A stretch of DNA of 64,000 nt from CAVSJJ01 sp963728395 (GTDB lineage Bacteria; Actinomycetota; Actinomycetes; Actinomycetales; Dermatophilaceae). This document shows, piece after piece, positions 36,548 through 45,108 of the stretch (position 1 is its first letter; each line of letters opens with the position of its first letter). A program made the translations under genes and the position numbers. The notes under the pieces were generated by a model. It saw only the letters and a program-made list of their open reading frames with translations, was not told where the DNA came from and did not search any database. The stretch is from contig CAVSJJ010000004.1 in the NCBI GenBank assembly GCA_963728395.1, positions 248,001 to 312,000 of the forward strand, written 5' to 3'.

Positions 36548-37604
36548 CGGACAGCTCCTCCCGGGTCAGCGGCGCCCGCTCGTCCTCGCTCAGCTGCACC
36601 TGGCCGTCGTGCAGGTCCGCCGCCCAGCACTGCACCCGGGCGCCGCCCGGATGGTCCCGCTCGACCGGGTCACGCTCGGCGCACACGGTCATCGCGTCGG
36701 GGCATCGGGGGTGGAAGTGACAGCCGCTCGGCGGCTCGACGAGGTCCGGTGGGGCGCCGGGGATGAAGTTCAGCCCCGTCGTCGACAGCGAGATCGTCGA
36801 GCGGAGCAGCTCACGGGTGTACGGGTGCTTCGGCGAGGAGAAGACCTGCCGCGCGTCCCCGATCTCGACGATCTCGCCGGCATACATGACGGCGACGCGG
36901 TCGCACGCCTCGGCGATGATCCCGAGGTTGTGCGTGATGAGCAGGAGCGAGGTGTCGAACTCGCGTCGCAGGTCATGCAGGATCCGGATGATCTGGGCCT
37001 CGACGAGGACGTCGAGCGCCGTCGTCGGCTCGTCGGCGACGACGAAGGTGGGCCGCAGGACGAGGGCGAGGGCGATCATCAGCCGCTGTCGCATGCCGCC
37101 GGAGAACTCGTGCGGGTAGGACCGGTAGCGCGTCGGCGGGATGCCCATGACGCGGAGGACCTCCATCGCCCGGTGCTCGCACTCGGCCTTGGACAGCTTG
37201 CCCTGGTGGGCCCGCAGCGCCTCCTCGAAGTGCTGGGAGATCCGCATGAGCGGGTTCAGCCGGGTGAGCGGCTCCTGGAAGATCATCCCGAGCTCGGCAC
37301 CCCGCTTGGCGAACATCGCCTTCTGCGGCAGCGCGAGCAGATCCTCCCCCTTGAAGCGCAGCTCGCCGTCCATCTTCGCGCCCTCGGGCAGCAGGCCGAG
37401 CAGGCCCCGACCGAGCGTGGACTTGCCGCAGCCGGACTCGCCGACGAGGCCGAGGATCTCGCCCTTGCGAAGGGTGAAGCTGACGCCGTCCACGGCCCGC
37501 ACCGGGCCACGGTCGGTGCCGTACCAGATGCGAAGGTCGCGCGCGTCGATGACCGGTCGCTCGTGGGAGCGTCCCCCGGCGGCCGTGTCGCTCCAGTCGC
37601 TCAT
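36531..37604 (-). CDS. dppD: Peptide ABC transporter ATP-binding protein (DppD/OppD type)
   Basis: The 357-residue protein has Walker A GESGCGKSTLGRGLLG, the signature FSGGMRQRLMIALAL and Walker B FVVADEPTTALDVL. The transporter C-terminal motif is SGCHFHPRCPDAM. Start and stop overlap both neighbours: its ATG shares four bases (ATGA) with the dppC stop, and GGAGGG lies upstream. It pairs with DppF as the ATPase dimer. A reading frame extending to 38501 through dppC is a shadow. Confidence 0.93.
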   Translation of the reverse strand: MSDWSDTAAGGRSHERPVIDARDLRIWYGTDRGPVRAVDGVSFTLRKGEILGLVGESGCGKSTLGRGLLGLLPEGAKMDGELRFKGEDLLALPQKAMFAKRGAELGMIFQEPLTRLNPLMRISQHFEEALRAHQGKLSKAECEHRAMEVLRVMGIPPTRYRSYPHEFSGGMRQRLMIALALVLRPTFVVADEPTTALDVLVEAQIIRILHDLRREFDTSLLLITHNLGIIAEACDRVAVMYAGEIVEIGDARQVFSSPKHPYTRELLRSTISLSTTGLNFIPGAPPDLVEPPSGCHFHPRCPDAMTVCAERDPVERDHPGGARVQCWAADLHDGQVQLSEDERAPLTREELSVADEA

Positions 37605-38551
37605 GTCGACGATCCCTCCGTGGCCTGGTAGGACACCTCGCGCGTGGGCAGGATCACCGGCCTGATCCGGCGCTTGCGCAGGGTGGGGTTGATCGTCTCG
37701 TTCAGCCCCTCGCCGACGAGGGTGAGGCCGACGACGAGCAGGACGATCGCCATGCCCGGGAAGAACGCCGTCCACCAGATCCCGGCGCCGGCGTCGTCGA
37801 TCGCGCGGCTGAGGTCGTAGCCCCACTCCGACGCCTCGTTCGGCTGGATGCCGAGGCCGATGAACCCGAGCCCGGCGAGAGTCGCGATCGCGTCGGCGGC
37901 GTTGAGGGTGCCGATGACCGGGACGGACTGGATGACGTTCCCGAAGAGGTAACGGCCCATGATCGTCCGGCCCGGGGCGCCGATGGCCCGGGCCGCCTCG
38001 ACGTAGGTCGCCTCGCGGGCCGAGACCGTCGTGTTGCGGACGACCCGGAAGTACTGGGGGATGTAGATGACGACGAGCGAGAGTGCGGCGGCGACGATCC
38101 CCCCGCCGAGAGGTCCGCGCAGGAGGAAGGAGAACACGATCGCCATGAGCAACGACGGCAGCGCGTAGAGGGCGTCGGAGACGAAGACGAGCAGCCGGTC
38201 GGTCCACCCGCCGACGAAGCCCGAGATCAGCCCGAGCGGGACGCCGACGACGAGCGAGATGGCGACCGAGAGGATGACGACCTCGAGCGCGGTCCGCGCT
38301 CCCCAGATCATCCGGGAGAGGACGTCGTAGAACTGGTCGTTCGTGCCGAACCAGTGCTCGCTGCTCGGCGGGGAGAGCTTGTCGAAGACGGTGCCGGGCG
38401 TCGGGCCGCGCTGGTTGAACCCGTAGGGCGCGACCCAGGGGGCGAAGAGCGCGAGGAAGACGAAGACGAGCGTGATGACGATGCCGGTGATGAGGATCCA
38501 CCGGGCGAGCCCGGTCGTCTCGCGGAACGGCTTGAGCATCGAGTGCAGCAT
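37601..38551 (-). CDS. dppC: Peptide ABC transporter permease (DppC type)
   Basis: The 316-residue protein has six predicted helices and an N-terminal OppC segment (LFAPWVAPYGFNQRGPTPG, then EHWFGTNDQFYDVLSRMIWG). The permease loop is AREATYVEAARAIGAPGRTIMGRYLF. It forms the transmembrane channel with DppB. Its ATG overlaps the dppB stop as TGATG, so the two are coupled. Confidence 0.93.
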   Translation of the reverse strand: MLHSMLKPFRETTGLARWILITGIVITLVFVFLALFAPWVAPYGFNQRGPTPGTVFDKLSPPSSEHWFGTNDQFYDVLSRMIWGARTALEVVILSVAISLVVGVPLGLISGFVGGWTDRLLVFVSDALYALPSLLMAIVFSFLLRGPLGGGIVAAALSLVVIYIPQYFRVVRNTTVSAREATYVEAARAIGAPGRTIMGRYLFGNVIQSVPVIGTLNAADAIATLAGLGFIGLGIQPNEASEWGYDLSRAIDDAGAGIWWTAFFPGMAIVLLVVGLTLVGEGLNETINPTLRKRRIRPVILPTREVSYQATEGSST

Positions 38552-39567
38552 CAGTACCTCACTCGCGGGTCGATCATGGCGTTGACGATGTCCACCAGCA
38601 GGCTCGCGATGACGACGACGATGGCGAAGAACGTCACGATCCCCTGGACGGCGGCATAGTCACGGGCGGTGATGTACTTCAGCAGCTGGGTCCCGAGGCC
38701 CGGCCAGTTGAAGGTCCGCTCGGTCAGCACCGCACCGGAGAGGGTGATGGCCACCTGGAGGCCGATGACGGTGACGACGGGTACGAGGGCGTTGCGGAAC
38801 GCGTGACGGCGGATGACGTACTTCTCCGGCACGCCGCGCGCCCGGGCGGCCTCGACGTAGTCGCCCTGCAGCGTCTGCAGGACGTTGACCCGGACGAGGC
38901 GGATGAACACGCCCGAGAGCAGCAGGCCGAGGGTGATGCACGGCAGCGCATGGTGGGTGAGGACGTCGACGAACGCGTCGCCGTTGCCGGCGATGAGGGT
39001 GTCGACGATGAGGATGTGCGTCACCGGCTTGACGAGGAACTTCGTCTGCGGCGACGCGATGTCGTAGGTCGGCCAGCCGAGCGGCGCGGCGATGAGGACG
39101 AACATCAGACCGGTGAAGAAGACCGGCGCGGCATACGTGACGACGCCGAAGATGCGGATGACGGCATCGGATGCCGAGTCGCGTCGCCGCCCGGCGAGCA
39201 GGCCGAGCGGGATGCCGATGAGGAGCGCCACGAGGAAGGCGCCGACCGTGAGGCTGAGGGTGGCGCCGCCGTTGTCGATGACGATGCTCGTGATCGGCCG
39301 GTTGTCGGAGATCGTCTTGCCGAAGTCGAGGTGCGCGACGCTTCCGATGTAGTCGGCGTACTGGACGATGAGCGGCCGGTCCAGGCCGAGGGCGGCGCGC
39401 CGCTCGTTGAGGGCCGCCTCGCTCAGCTTGCCGCCGACCGCGGCGGAGACCGGGTCGCCGGGCGCGACGCGAAGCAGGATGAAGACCATCGTCAGCAGCA
39501 CCCAGATCATCGGAATGATCAGCAGGACGCGCTGGATGATGTACCGCGGCAGCGACCCGGCACTCAT
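38551..39567 (-). CDS. dppB: Peptide ABC transporter permease (DppB type)
   Basis: The 338-residue permease begins MSAGSLPRYIIQRVLLIIPMIWVLLTM. It shows the family features FILLRVAPGDPVSA, RNALVPVVTVIGLQVA and FNWPGLGTQLL. The loop for ATPase contact is GDYVEAARARGVPEKYV. The ATG at 39567 has GGAAGGAG upstream; a frame to 39597 runs into the intergenic hairpin and is rejected. Confidence 0.93.
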   Translation of the reverse strand: MSAGSLPRYIIQRVLLIIPMIWVLLTMVFILLRVAPGDPVSAAVGGKLSEAALNERRAALGLDRPLIVQYADYIGSVAHLDFGKTISDNRPITSIVIDNGGATLSLTVGAFLVALLIGIPLGLLAGRRRDSASDAVIRIFGVVTYAAPVFFTGLMFVLIAAPLGWPTYDIASPQTKFLVKPVTHILIVDTLIAGNGDAFVDVLTHHALPCITLGLLLSGVFIRLVRVNVLQTLQGDYVEAARARGVPEKYVIRRHAFRNALVPVVTVIGLQVAITLSGAVLTERTFNWPGLGTQLLKYITARDYAAVQGIVTFFAIVVVIASLLVDIVNAMIDPRVRY

Positions 39568-39598
39568 GCGACTCCTTCCATGAACGGATCCTGGCACA

Positions 39599-39637
39599 AG
39601 GAGGGGGAAGGGCGCGGCTCGCGCCCTTCCCCCTCCT
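39599..39637. terminator. 18-bp hairpin between dppA and dppB
   Basis: Perfect 18-nt arms (39599-39616 and 39620-39637) with a 3-nt loop lie 6 nt after the dppA stop and 31 nt before the dppB start. Inside an operon this would act as a partial terminator or as mRNA protection, keeping the binding protein in excess over the channel. Confidence 0.75.
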
Positions 39638-39643
39638 GGAGCG

Positions 39644-41245
39644 TCAGCCGTTCTTGCTGATCCCCCAGAACCGGAAGATGTACGTCGGGTCGAGGGTCTC
39701 CTGGACCCCGGACATCTTGTCGGTCACAACGGCCACGTTCTGGCCGTTCCATGAGGGAACCAGCGGCACGTCCTCGGCGACGATGTCCTGGAGCTGGCCG
39801 ATGATCGCGTCTCGCTTGCTCGCGTCGGTCTCGGCGAGCTCCTGGGTGAGGAGCGTGTTGACCTGCTTGTTCGAGTAGTGGTTCGCGTAGAAGCCACCAT
39901 CCCGAATGAACGGGGTGAGGTAGTTGTCCGCGTCGAGGAAGTCCGGGTACCAACCGAGGATGAACAGGTCGTAGGCCCCCTGCTTGTACAGCGTCTGGTA
40001 CTCCTCCCACTCGGCGTCGTCGGTCTTGACCGTGAACAGCCCGCTCTGCTGGAGCTGCTGCGCGAGCTCGTTGGCCTCGTCGACGGCGTTGGGACCGTAG
40101 TGCGTCGGGGTGTAGCCGAGCGTCAGCTTGATCGGCGTCGAGATGCCGGCGTCGCTGAGGATCTTCTTGGCCTTGTCCACCGACGGGTCGCCGTACTTCT
40201 CCTTGAACGAGTCCTTCTGGCCGCCGAAGCCGGGCGGGACGATGGAGTATGCCGGCTTGACGCTGCCGTCGTAGGCGTTCTGGGCGATCTTCTCGCGGTC
40301 GATCAGCTGGGCGACGGCCTGGCGGACGGCCTTGTCCTTGACCGTCTTGTTGGCGAGCTGGAAGACCCAGTAGCGGAACTCCGAGCCCTCACCACGCAGG
40401 ACCTTGACGCCCGAGGCGCCCTCGAGGTCGTTGAGGTCGGTCGGGCTGAGCGTGCGCCACGCGACGTCGACCTGCTGGCTCTGGATGGCCTGCTTGAGCG
40501 GCGCGGGGTCGGAGAAGTACTGGACGAAGATCTGCGGGCTCTTCGGCGTGCGCGGGCCCTGGTAGTTCTCGTTGGCCTCGAGCACCGCCTGCTCACCGGC
40601 CTTGTACTGGCTCAGCTTGTAGGGACCGGAGCCGATGACCTTGTCGTCGTCGAGCAGCTTGTCGGCCGGGAAGACGTCCTCGTCGACGATGGACGCGGTC
40701 GCGGTCGAGAGGACCTTGAGGAAGGTGAGGTCCGGCTGGTTGAGGTGGAAGATCACCGTCGTGTCGTCGGGCGTCTCGATGGCGCCGTCCGCCAGCTTCT
40801 TCGTGTTCGGGTCGGTGATCGAGCCGAGGAGGACCGACGAGCCGTTGGGGTCGGCTATGCCGATGTTGCGCTCGAAGGAGAACTTGACGTCCGAGGATGT
40901 CAGGGCGTCGCCGTTGGAGAACTTCAGCCCCGAGCGCAGCGTGCAGGTGATCGTCTTCGGGTCGTCGTACGAGCACGAGTCGGCCGCGTCACCCACCGGG
41001 TCGCTCTGGCCCGCGGGAATGCTCATCAGCTGCTCGAAGATGTTGTACTGCAGGTTCCAGGACCCGAAGTCGTAGGAGCCGGCCGGGTCCATGGCCGTCA
41101 CGGTCTCGGTCGTGCCGAGCGTCCAGGGCTCCGCGGAGCCGCTGCTCGCGCTCCCGCCGGCCGAGCTGCCGCCTCCACACGCCGCCAGGCTCGCGGCCAG
41201 GGCGCCTGCACCGGCGATCGCCAGTAGTCCTCTCCTGCGCTTCAC
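39644..41245 (-). CDS. dppA: Peptide ABC transporter substrate-binding lipoprotein (DppA type, SBP_bac_5)
   Basis: The 533-residue precursor has the lipobox SLAACGG (Cys23). The SBP family 5 pattern follows: TETVTAMDPAGSYDFGSWNL, the LRSGLKFSNGDALTSSDVKFSFER signature segment, and DLFILGWYPDFLDADNYL near the C-terminus. It captures peptides or related solutes and delivers them to DppBC. The GTG at 41245 has AGGTGA upstream. First gene of the minus-strand operon dppA-dppB-dppC-dppD-dppF. A small inverted repeat TGTCG-N5-CGACA at 41349-41363 lies in the upstream interval. Confidence 0.93.
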   Translation of the reverse strand: MKRRRGLLAIAGAGALAASLAACGGGSSAGGSASSGSAEPWTLGTTETVTAMDPAGSYDFGSWNLQYNIFEQLMSIPAGQSDPVGDAADSCSYDDPKTITCTLRSGLKFSNGDALTSSDVKFSFERNIGIADPNGSSVLLGSITDPNTKKLADGAIETPDDTTVIFHLNQPDLTFLKVLSTATASIVDEDVFPADKLLDDDKVIGSGPYKLSQYKAGEQAVLEANENYQGPRTPKSPQIFVQYFSDPAPLKQAIQSQQVDVAWRTLSPTDLNDLEGASGVKVLRGEGSEFRYWVFQLANKTVKDKAVRQAVAQLIDREKIAQNAYDGSVKPAYSIVPPGFGGQKDSFKEKYGDPSVDKAKKILSDAGISTPIKLTLGYTPTHYGPNAVDEANELAQQLQQSGLFTVKTDDAEWEEYQTLYKQGAYDLFILGWYPDFLDADNYLTPFIRDGGFYANHYSNKQVNTLLTQELAETDASKRDAIIGQLQDIVAEDVPLVPSWNGQNVAVVTDKMSGVQETLDPTYIFRFWGISKNG

Positions 41246-41417
41246 GCTGTCACCTCATGTCGTGGGTTCCCCCGGCGTGGTTGCTCGGGCGATCTGGGGA
41301 CGATAACCCCCGGCACGGCGGTGGACCACCCCATGAGGGCTCCACGCATGTCGCGAAACGACAACGATTCTGCCGTCCGGTACCCGACCCCGAGACGAGG
41401 TGACTCGCCGTGGGCCC

Positions 41418-42155
41418 TCAGTAGACGTGGACGGAGCGGCCGACCGGCACCCAGCCGCCGGCATACAGCATGTTCATCGCGCCGGTCGTCACCCGCGCGC
41501 AGCCGTGCGAGGCCGGGTACGGCGGGATCGCGGAGGAGCCATGGATGGCCCAGCCACCATGGAAGTACGCGGGCCGCCACATGTCGCCGAGCGAGCCGTG
41601 CTGCCACCCGGACGGCCACCGGTAGTAGATGCGGAAGTGGCCGCTCGGCGTCGTGGCGCGAGCCCGACCGCCGCCGCTCGTCGTGTACCAGTAGCCCCCG
41701 CCCGTCGAGGTGTTGATCGCGTAGCGCAGCCGGCCCTGGGACACGACGAGGATCAGCTGGTGCCTCTTGTCGACCTCGATGACCGTCCCGCTCCTCGCCC
41801 GCGGGCGCGGCCGGACGCCCCGGTCGAGGACCGAGCGGGTCTGCAGGGTGAGCGTGCCGGTGCGCGGCAGGCCGGCGGCCTTCTGCAGCGCCCAGACCGC
41901 CTGCCGGGTGTAGTGCCCGAAGCGTCCGTCGGGTGTGCCCAGCCAGTAGCCGAGCGCGACGAGTCGCCTCTGCATCGCCAGCACCGCCGGTCCGCTCGCG
42001 CCCCAGCCCATCGGCCGGTGGTACTGCGTCGGACGGGCTCGCGGGGTCGGCAGCGGCGACGCTGCCGTCGCGCCGGGCGCGCTCGTCAGCTCGACCAGGC
42101 CCGTGACGAGGCCGGCTGCGGCCCCCGTGACGAGCGACCGGCGGGTCAGCTCCAT
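41418..42155 (-). CDS. Tat-exported L,D-transpeptidase
   Basis: The 245-residue precursor starts MELTRRSLVTGAAAGLVTG, a twin-arginine signal. A PG_binding_1 domain (LAMQRRLVALGYWLGTPDGRFGHY) and a YkuD domain follow, with the active site IPPYPASHGCARVT. It is clearly paralogous to the lipoprotein at 34190-35086: both share GxLGDxWRP and the SIPPYPASHGCARV-type end. They differ in export route, as one has a lipobox and one a Tat signal. The ATG at 42155 has AAGGGGG upstream. It lies 170 bp upstream of the dpp operon on the same strand. Confidence 0.9.
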   Translation of the reverse strand: MELTRRSLVTGAAAGLVTGLVELTSAPGATAASPLPTPRARPTQYHRPMGWGASGPAVLAMQRRLVALGYWLGTPDGRFGHYTRQAVWALQKAAGLPRTGTLTLQTRSVLDRGVRPRPRARSGTVIEVDKRHQLILVVSQGRLRYAINTSTGGGYWYTTSGGGRARATTPSGHFRIYYRWPSGWQHGSLGDMWRPAYFHGGWAIHGSSAIPPYPASHGCARVTTGAMNMLYAGGWVPVGRSVHVY

Positions 42156-42281
42156 GACAGCCCCCTTGAACGAGACCGGCCCCGGGCGAGCGCAGGCCTT
42201 CGGCCGGTCGATCTCGCTCGTGACTCTAGCCCGCGGCGCCCGTGCCCGGGCGGGATTCGCGGACTGCGTCACGTCGCGGTC

Positions 42282-42287
42282 TAGCGT
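42282..42287 (+). promoter_or_regulatory. -10 box TAGCGT before the esterase pseudogene
   Basis: TAGCGT ends 6 nt before the ATG at 42294, a leaderless arrangement that supports this as the original start of the now broken gene. Confidence 0.45.
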
Positions 42288-42293
42288 GCCCTC

Positions 42294-43000
42294 ATGAACG
42301 AGCTCCGGCCCTCGCGTCGCGCCGTCCTCCTCGGGGGGCGCCGGGGCGGTCATGGCCACCTCCGCCTGTGACGGGGGCTCGCGGGCGCCGGTTCGCGCGG
42401 CGGATCGGGAGCCACGCCGGTATGCCGGAGAGCTCGACACCCGCTTCTGGCCCGGTCACCGGCCGCAGTGGCAGCTCGCGGCACCGCCCGGCGGCTCCCC
42501 CGGCGGGCTCGTCGTGTCGTTGCACGGCTTCGGGGGCGAGGCCGCCTCGAGCTTCGAGGGCGGCCTCGAACTGCACCGACACGTCACCGACACCGGTCTG
42601 GCCGTCGTCTCGGTCGACGGCGGGAACGGCTACTGGCACGCCCGTCGTGACGGCACCACACCGGTGCGATGGTCCTGGAGGACCTGCTGCCGCTCGCCCT
42701 GCGCACCGCGGGGATGCCCGACGACGCACCGGTCGGTCTGCTCGGTTGGTCGATGGGCGGCTTCGGCGCCCTGTGGCTCTCGACCCGACTGCCGCGCGAG
42801 CGGGTCCGCGCCGTCGTCGCCGAGAGCGCCGACGGGTCCGACTCGACTGCGGCACGGCCGACCCGTTCGTCGCGGCCAACCGCGCCCTTGCGCGGCGCCT
42901 GCCGTCGGCGCGCGCGACCTTCGACGACGGCAGGCACGTCCTGCGCTACTGGCGTGGCCACGCCCGAGCCCAGCTGCGGTGGATCGCCCACCAGGCGTGA
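42294..43000 (+). pseudogene. Decayed Tat-exported lipoprotein esterase (alpha/beta hydrolase)
   Basis: Family-like pieces run through three frames. MNELRPSRRAVLLGG is a Tat-type start in frame 1. AVMATSACDGG, with a lipobox cysteine, then PPGGSPGGLVVSLHGFGGEA and LAVVSVDGGNGYWH lie in the frame of 42352. MVLEDLLPLALRTAG and the nucleophile GLLGWSMGGFGAL lie in the frame of 42669. RLDCGTADPFVAANRALARRLP and LRYWRGHARAQLRWIA lie in a third. Shifts fall near 42340, 42665 and 42840, and a stretch before DCGTADPF seems deleted. The parent is an exported esterase. At least three lesions make sequencing error unlikely. Confidence 0.75.
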
Positions 43001-43002
43001 GG

Positions 43003-43878
43003 TCAGCCCCGGTCCGCGATCGCCTCGTGGATGTCGAGGACGCGCCGCGCCGTCTCGACGTGGAGGTTCTCGATCATCCGCCCGTTGTGCGTGACGACCC
43101 CGGAGCCGGCGCCGGCGGCCCAGGCCTCAAGGATGCCGCGGGCCTCCTCGACCGCCTCGGCACTCGGGCTGAACGTCGCGTTGCACGGCTCGACCTGGCC
43201 GGGGTGGACGAGGGTCTTGCCCTCGAAGCCGAGGTCGCGGCCCTGCACGCACTCGGCGAGGAAGCCCTCGGCGTCGCGGACATCGTTGTAGACGCCGTCG
43301 AGGATGGCGACGCCGGCCTCGCGGGCGGCGAGCAGGGCGATCGACAGCGAGGTGAGCAGCGGCGCCCGCCCGGCGACGTGCTCGGCGCGCAGCTCCTTGA
43401 CGAGGTCATTCGTCCCCATGACGAGGACCGCGAGCCGGTCGGAGGCTCGCGCGATCTTGCGCGCCTTGAGGATCGCCTCGGGCGTCTCGATCATCGCCCA
43501 GAGCCGGGTGTGCTCCGGGGCGCCGTGGGCCTCCATCGCGGCGACGAGGGCCTTGACCTGCTTCGCCGAGCCGACCTTGGGGACGACGATGCCCGCCGGA
43601 CCGGCCGCGCACGCCGAGGCCAGGTCGGCCTCGTGCCACTGGGTCCCTGCGCCGTTGACCCGGATCGTCAGCTCTCGCTCGCCGTACTCCCCCGACGCGA
43701 CGGCCGCACAGGCGGCCTCGCGCGCCGCCTGCTTGTGATCCGGCCCGACGGCGTCCTCGAGGTCGAGGATGAGCGCATCGACCGGGAGGGTCTTGGCCTT
43801 CTCGAGGGCGCGCTCGTTGGAGGCGGGCATGTAGAGGACGCTGCGCCGCGGCCGGTATGCCGCCTCCGCGCCGCTCAC
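43003..43878 (-). CDS. HpcH/HpaI-CitE family CoA-ester lyase (malyl/citramalyl-CoA type)
   Basis: The 291-residue protein shows the CitE-like pattern RRSVLYMPASNERALEKAKTLPVDALILDLEDAVGPDHK, which holds the metal and CoA contacts. It continues with RVNGAGTQWHEADL, IVVPKVGSAKQV and AMIETPEAIL (metal glutamate), and ends in FEGKTLVHPGQV. Such enzymes cleave malyl-CoA-like thioesters to glyoxylate and acyl-CoA, or act as thioesterases. Its GTG overlaps the stop of the neighbouring lyase by four bases (GTGA), so the two paralogs are co-translated. Confidence 0.85.
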   Translation of the reverse strand: MSGAEAAYRPRRSVLYMPASNERALEKAKTLPVDALILDLEDAVGPDHKQAAREAACAAVASGEYGERELTIRVNGAGTQWHEADLASACAAGPAGIVVPKVGSAKQVKALVAAMEAHGAPEHTRLWAMIETPEAILKARKIARASDRLAVLVMGTNDLVKELRAEHVAGRAPLLTSLSIALLAAREAGVAILDGVYNDVRDAEGFLAECVQGRDLGFEGKTLVHPGQVEPCNATFSPSAEAVEEARGILEAWAAGAGSGVVTHNGRMIENLHVETARRVLDIHEAIADRG

Positions 43879-44963
43879 GCCGGGCTCCCCTCGGCCGCGG
43901 TCCCCGCGGCATACAACTCGGCCAGCTCGGGGTCGTTGGCGGAGAGCCGCTCGGCGAGCTCGAGGATGACGAGGCACTGCTTGAGGGAGGCGTCGTCCTC
44001 CATCTTGCCGTCCAGCATGACCGCACCGGTGCCGTCCCCCATCGCGTCCTTGACCCGGCGCGCATGGGCGACGTCCTCGGGGGAGGGGCTGAAGACCCTC
44101 TTGGCGATGGCGATCTGCGCCGGGTGCAGGGTCCACGTTCCGACGCAGCCGAGGAGGAAGGCGTTGCGGAACTGGTCCTCGCAGGCGACGACGTCCTTGA
44201 TGTCCCCGAAGGGGCCGTAGTAGGGGAAGATCCCGTGCATCGCGCACGCGTCGACCATCCGGGCGATCGTGTAGTGCCACAGGTCCTGCTGGAAGACGGC
44301 ACGGTCGGCGTTGACGGCGTCCTCGGCGCCGGCGGGCGGGTCCTGGCGGACGAGGTAGCCCGGGTGGCCGCCCCCGACCCGGGTCGTCTTCATCCGGCGG
44401 TCGGCCGCGAGGTCGGCGGGTCCGAGGCTGATGCCCTGCATCCGCGGGCTCGCCCCGCAGATCTCCTCGACGTTCGCCATGCCCCGAGCCGTCTCGAGGA
44501 TCGCGTGGACGAGGATGGGCCGGGTGAGCCCGGCCCTGGCCTCGAGCTGCGCGAGGAGGCGGTCGACGTAGTGGATGTCCTCGGGGCCTTGGACCTTGGG
44601 CACCATGACGACGTCGAGACGCTCGCCGATCGAGGTGACGAGCGCGGTGAGGTCGTCGAGGACCCAGGGGCTGTCCAGCGCGTTGACCCGGGTCCACAGC
44701 TGGGTGTGCTCCCCGAAGTCGGTGGCACGGGCGATGTCGACGAGGCCCCGGCGGGCGGCCTCCTTGTTCTCCGCCTTGACGGCGTCCTCGAGGTTGCCGA
44801 GGAGGACGTCGACGCTGCCGACGAGGTCGGGGACCTTGGCGGCCATCCTCGGGTTGCTCGGGTCGAAGAAGTGGATCATCCGGCTCGGCCTGGCCGGGAC
44901 CTCGCGCACCGGGGTGGGCGCACCGACGGCGAGGGGGCGGAAGAAGTCCTTGGCGCTGCGCAT
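43875..44963 (-). CDS. Malyl-CoA / beta-methylmalyl-CoA lyase-like protein
   Basis: The 362-residue protein has MIHFFDPSNPRMAAKVPDLVGSVDVLLGNLEDAV, RVNALDSPWVLDDL, VMVPKVQGPEDIHYVD and HAILETARGMANVEEI. GISLGPADLAADRRMKTT follows, a long form typical of L-malyl-CoA lyases. These split malyl-CoA into acetyl-CoA and glyoxylate and beta-methylmalyl-CoA into propionyl-CoA and glyoxylate, the last step of the ethylmalonyl-CoA pathway. The ATG at 44963 is preceded by AAGGCAGG. First gene of a two-gene operon with a distant paralog. Confidence 0.85.
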   Translation of the reverse strand: MRSAKDFFRPLAVGAPTPVREVPARPSRMIHFFDPSNPRMAAKVPDLVGSVDVLLGNLEDAVKAENKEAARRGLVDIARATDFGEHTQLWTRVNALDSPWVLDDLTALVTSIGERLDVVMVPKVQGPEDIHYVDRLLAQLEARAGLTRPILVHAILETARGMANVEEICGASPRMQGISLGPADLAADRRMKTTRVGGGHPGYLVRQDPPAGAEDAVNADRAVFQQDLWHYTIARMVDACAMHGIFPYYGPFGDIKDVVACEDQFRNAFLLGCVGTWTLHPAQIAIAKRVFSPSPEDVAHARRVKDAMGDGTGAVMLDGKMEDDASLKQCLVILELAERLSANDPELAELYAAGTAAEGSPA

Positions 44964-45108
44964 GGGGGCCTGCCTTGTGCTCGGGAGACGGGTCACGGGC
45001 GCTCGGGCGGAGGCCGGACGCGCGCCCAGGGTCGCTCGTGACGACGCTAGCAGCGCGGCGACCGGGCCGCCGATGAGGTGGGTCACCCGGTGTGAGACCC
45101 TGTAGCCC

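Noticed and set aside
34277..36766. 829-codon plus-strand frame across the transpeptidase and dppF
   Set aside because: It spans two well-supported minus-strand genes and their terminator, and its product is low complexity.
42669..43094. Separate small gene in the esterase region
   Set aside because: Its first 45 residues are clearly the middle of an alpha/beta hydrolase and the rest is out of frame, so it is a fragment of the pseudogene.
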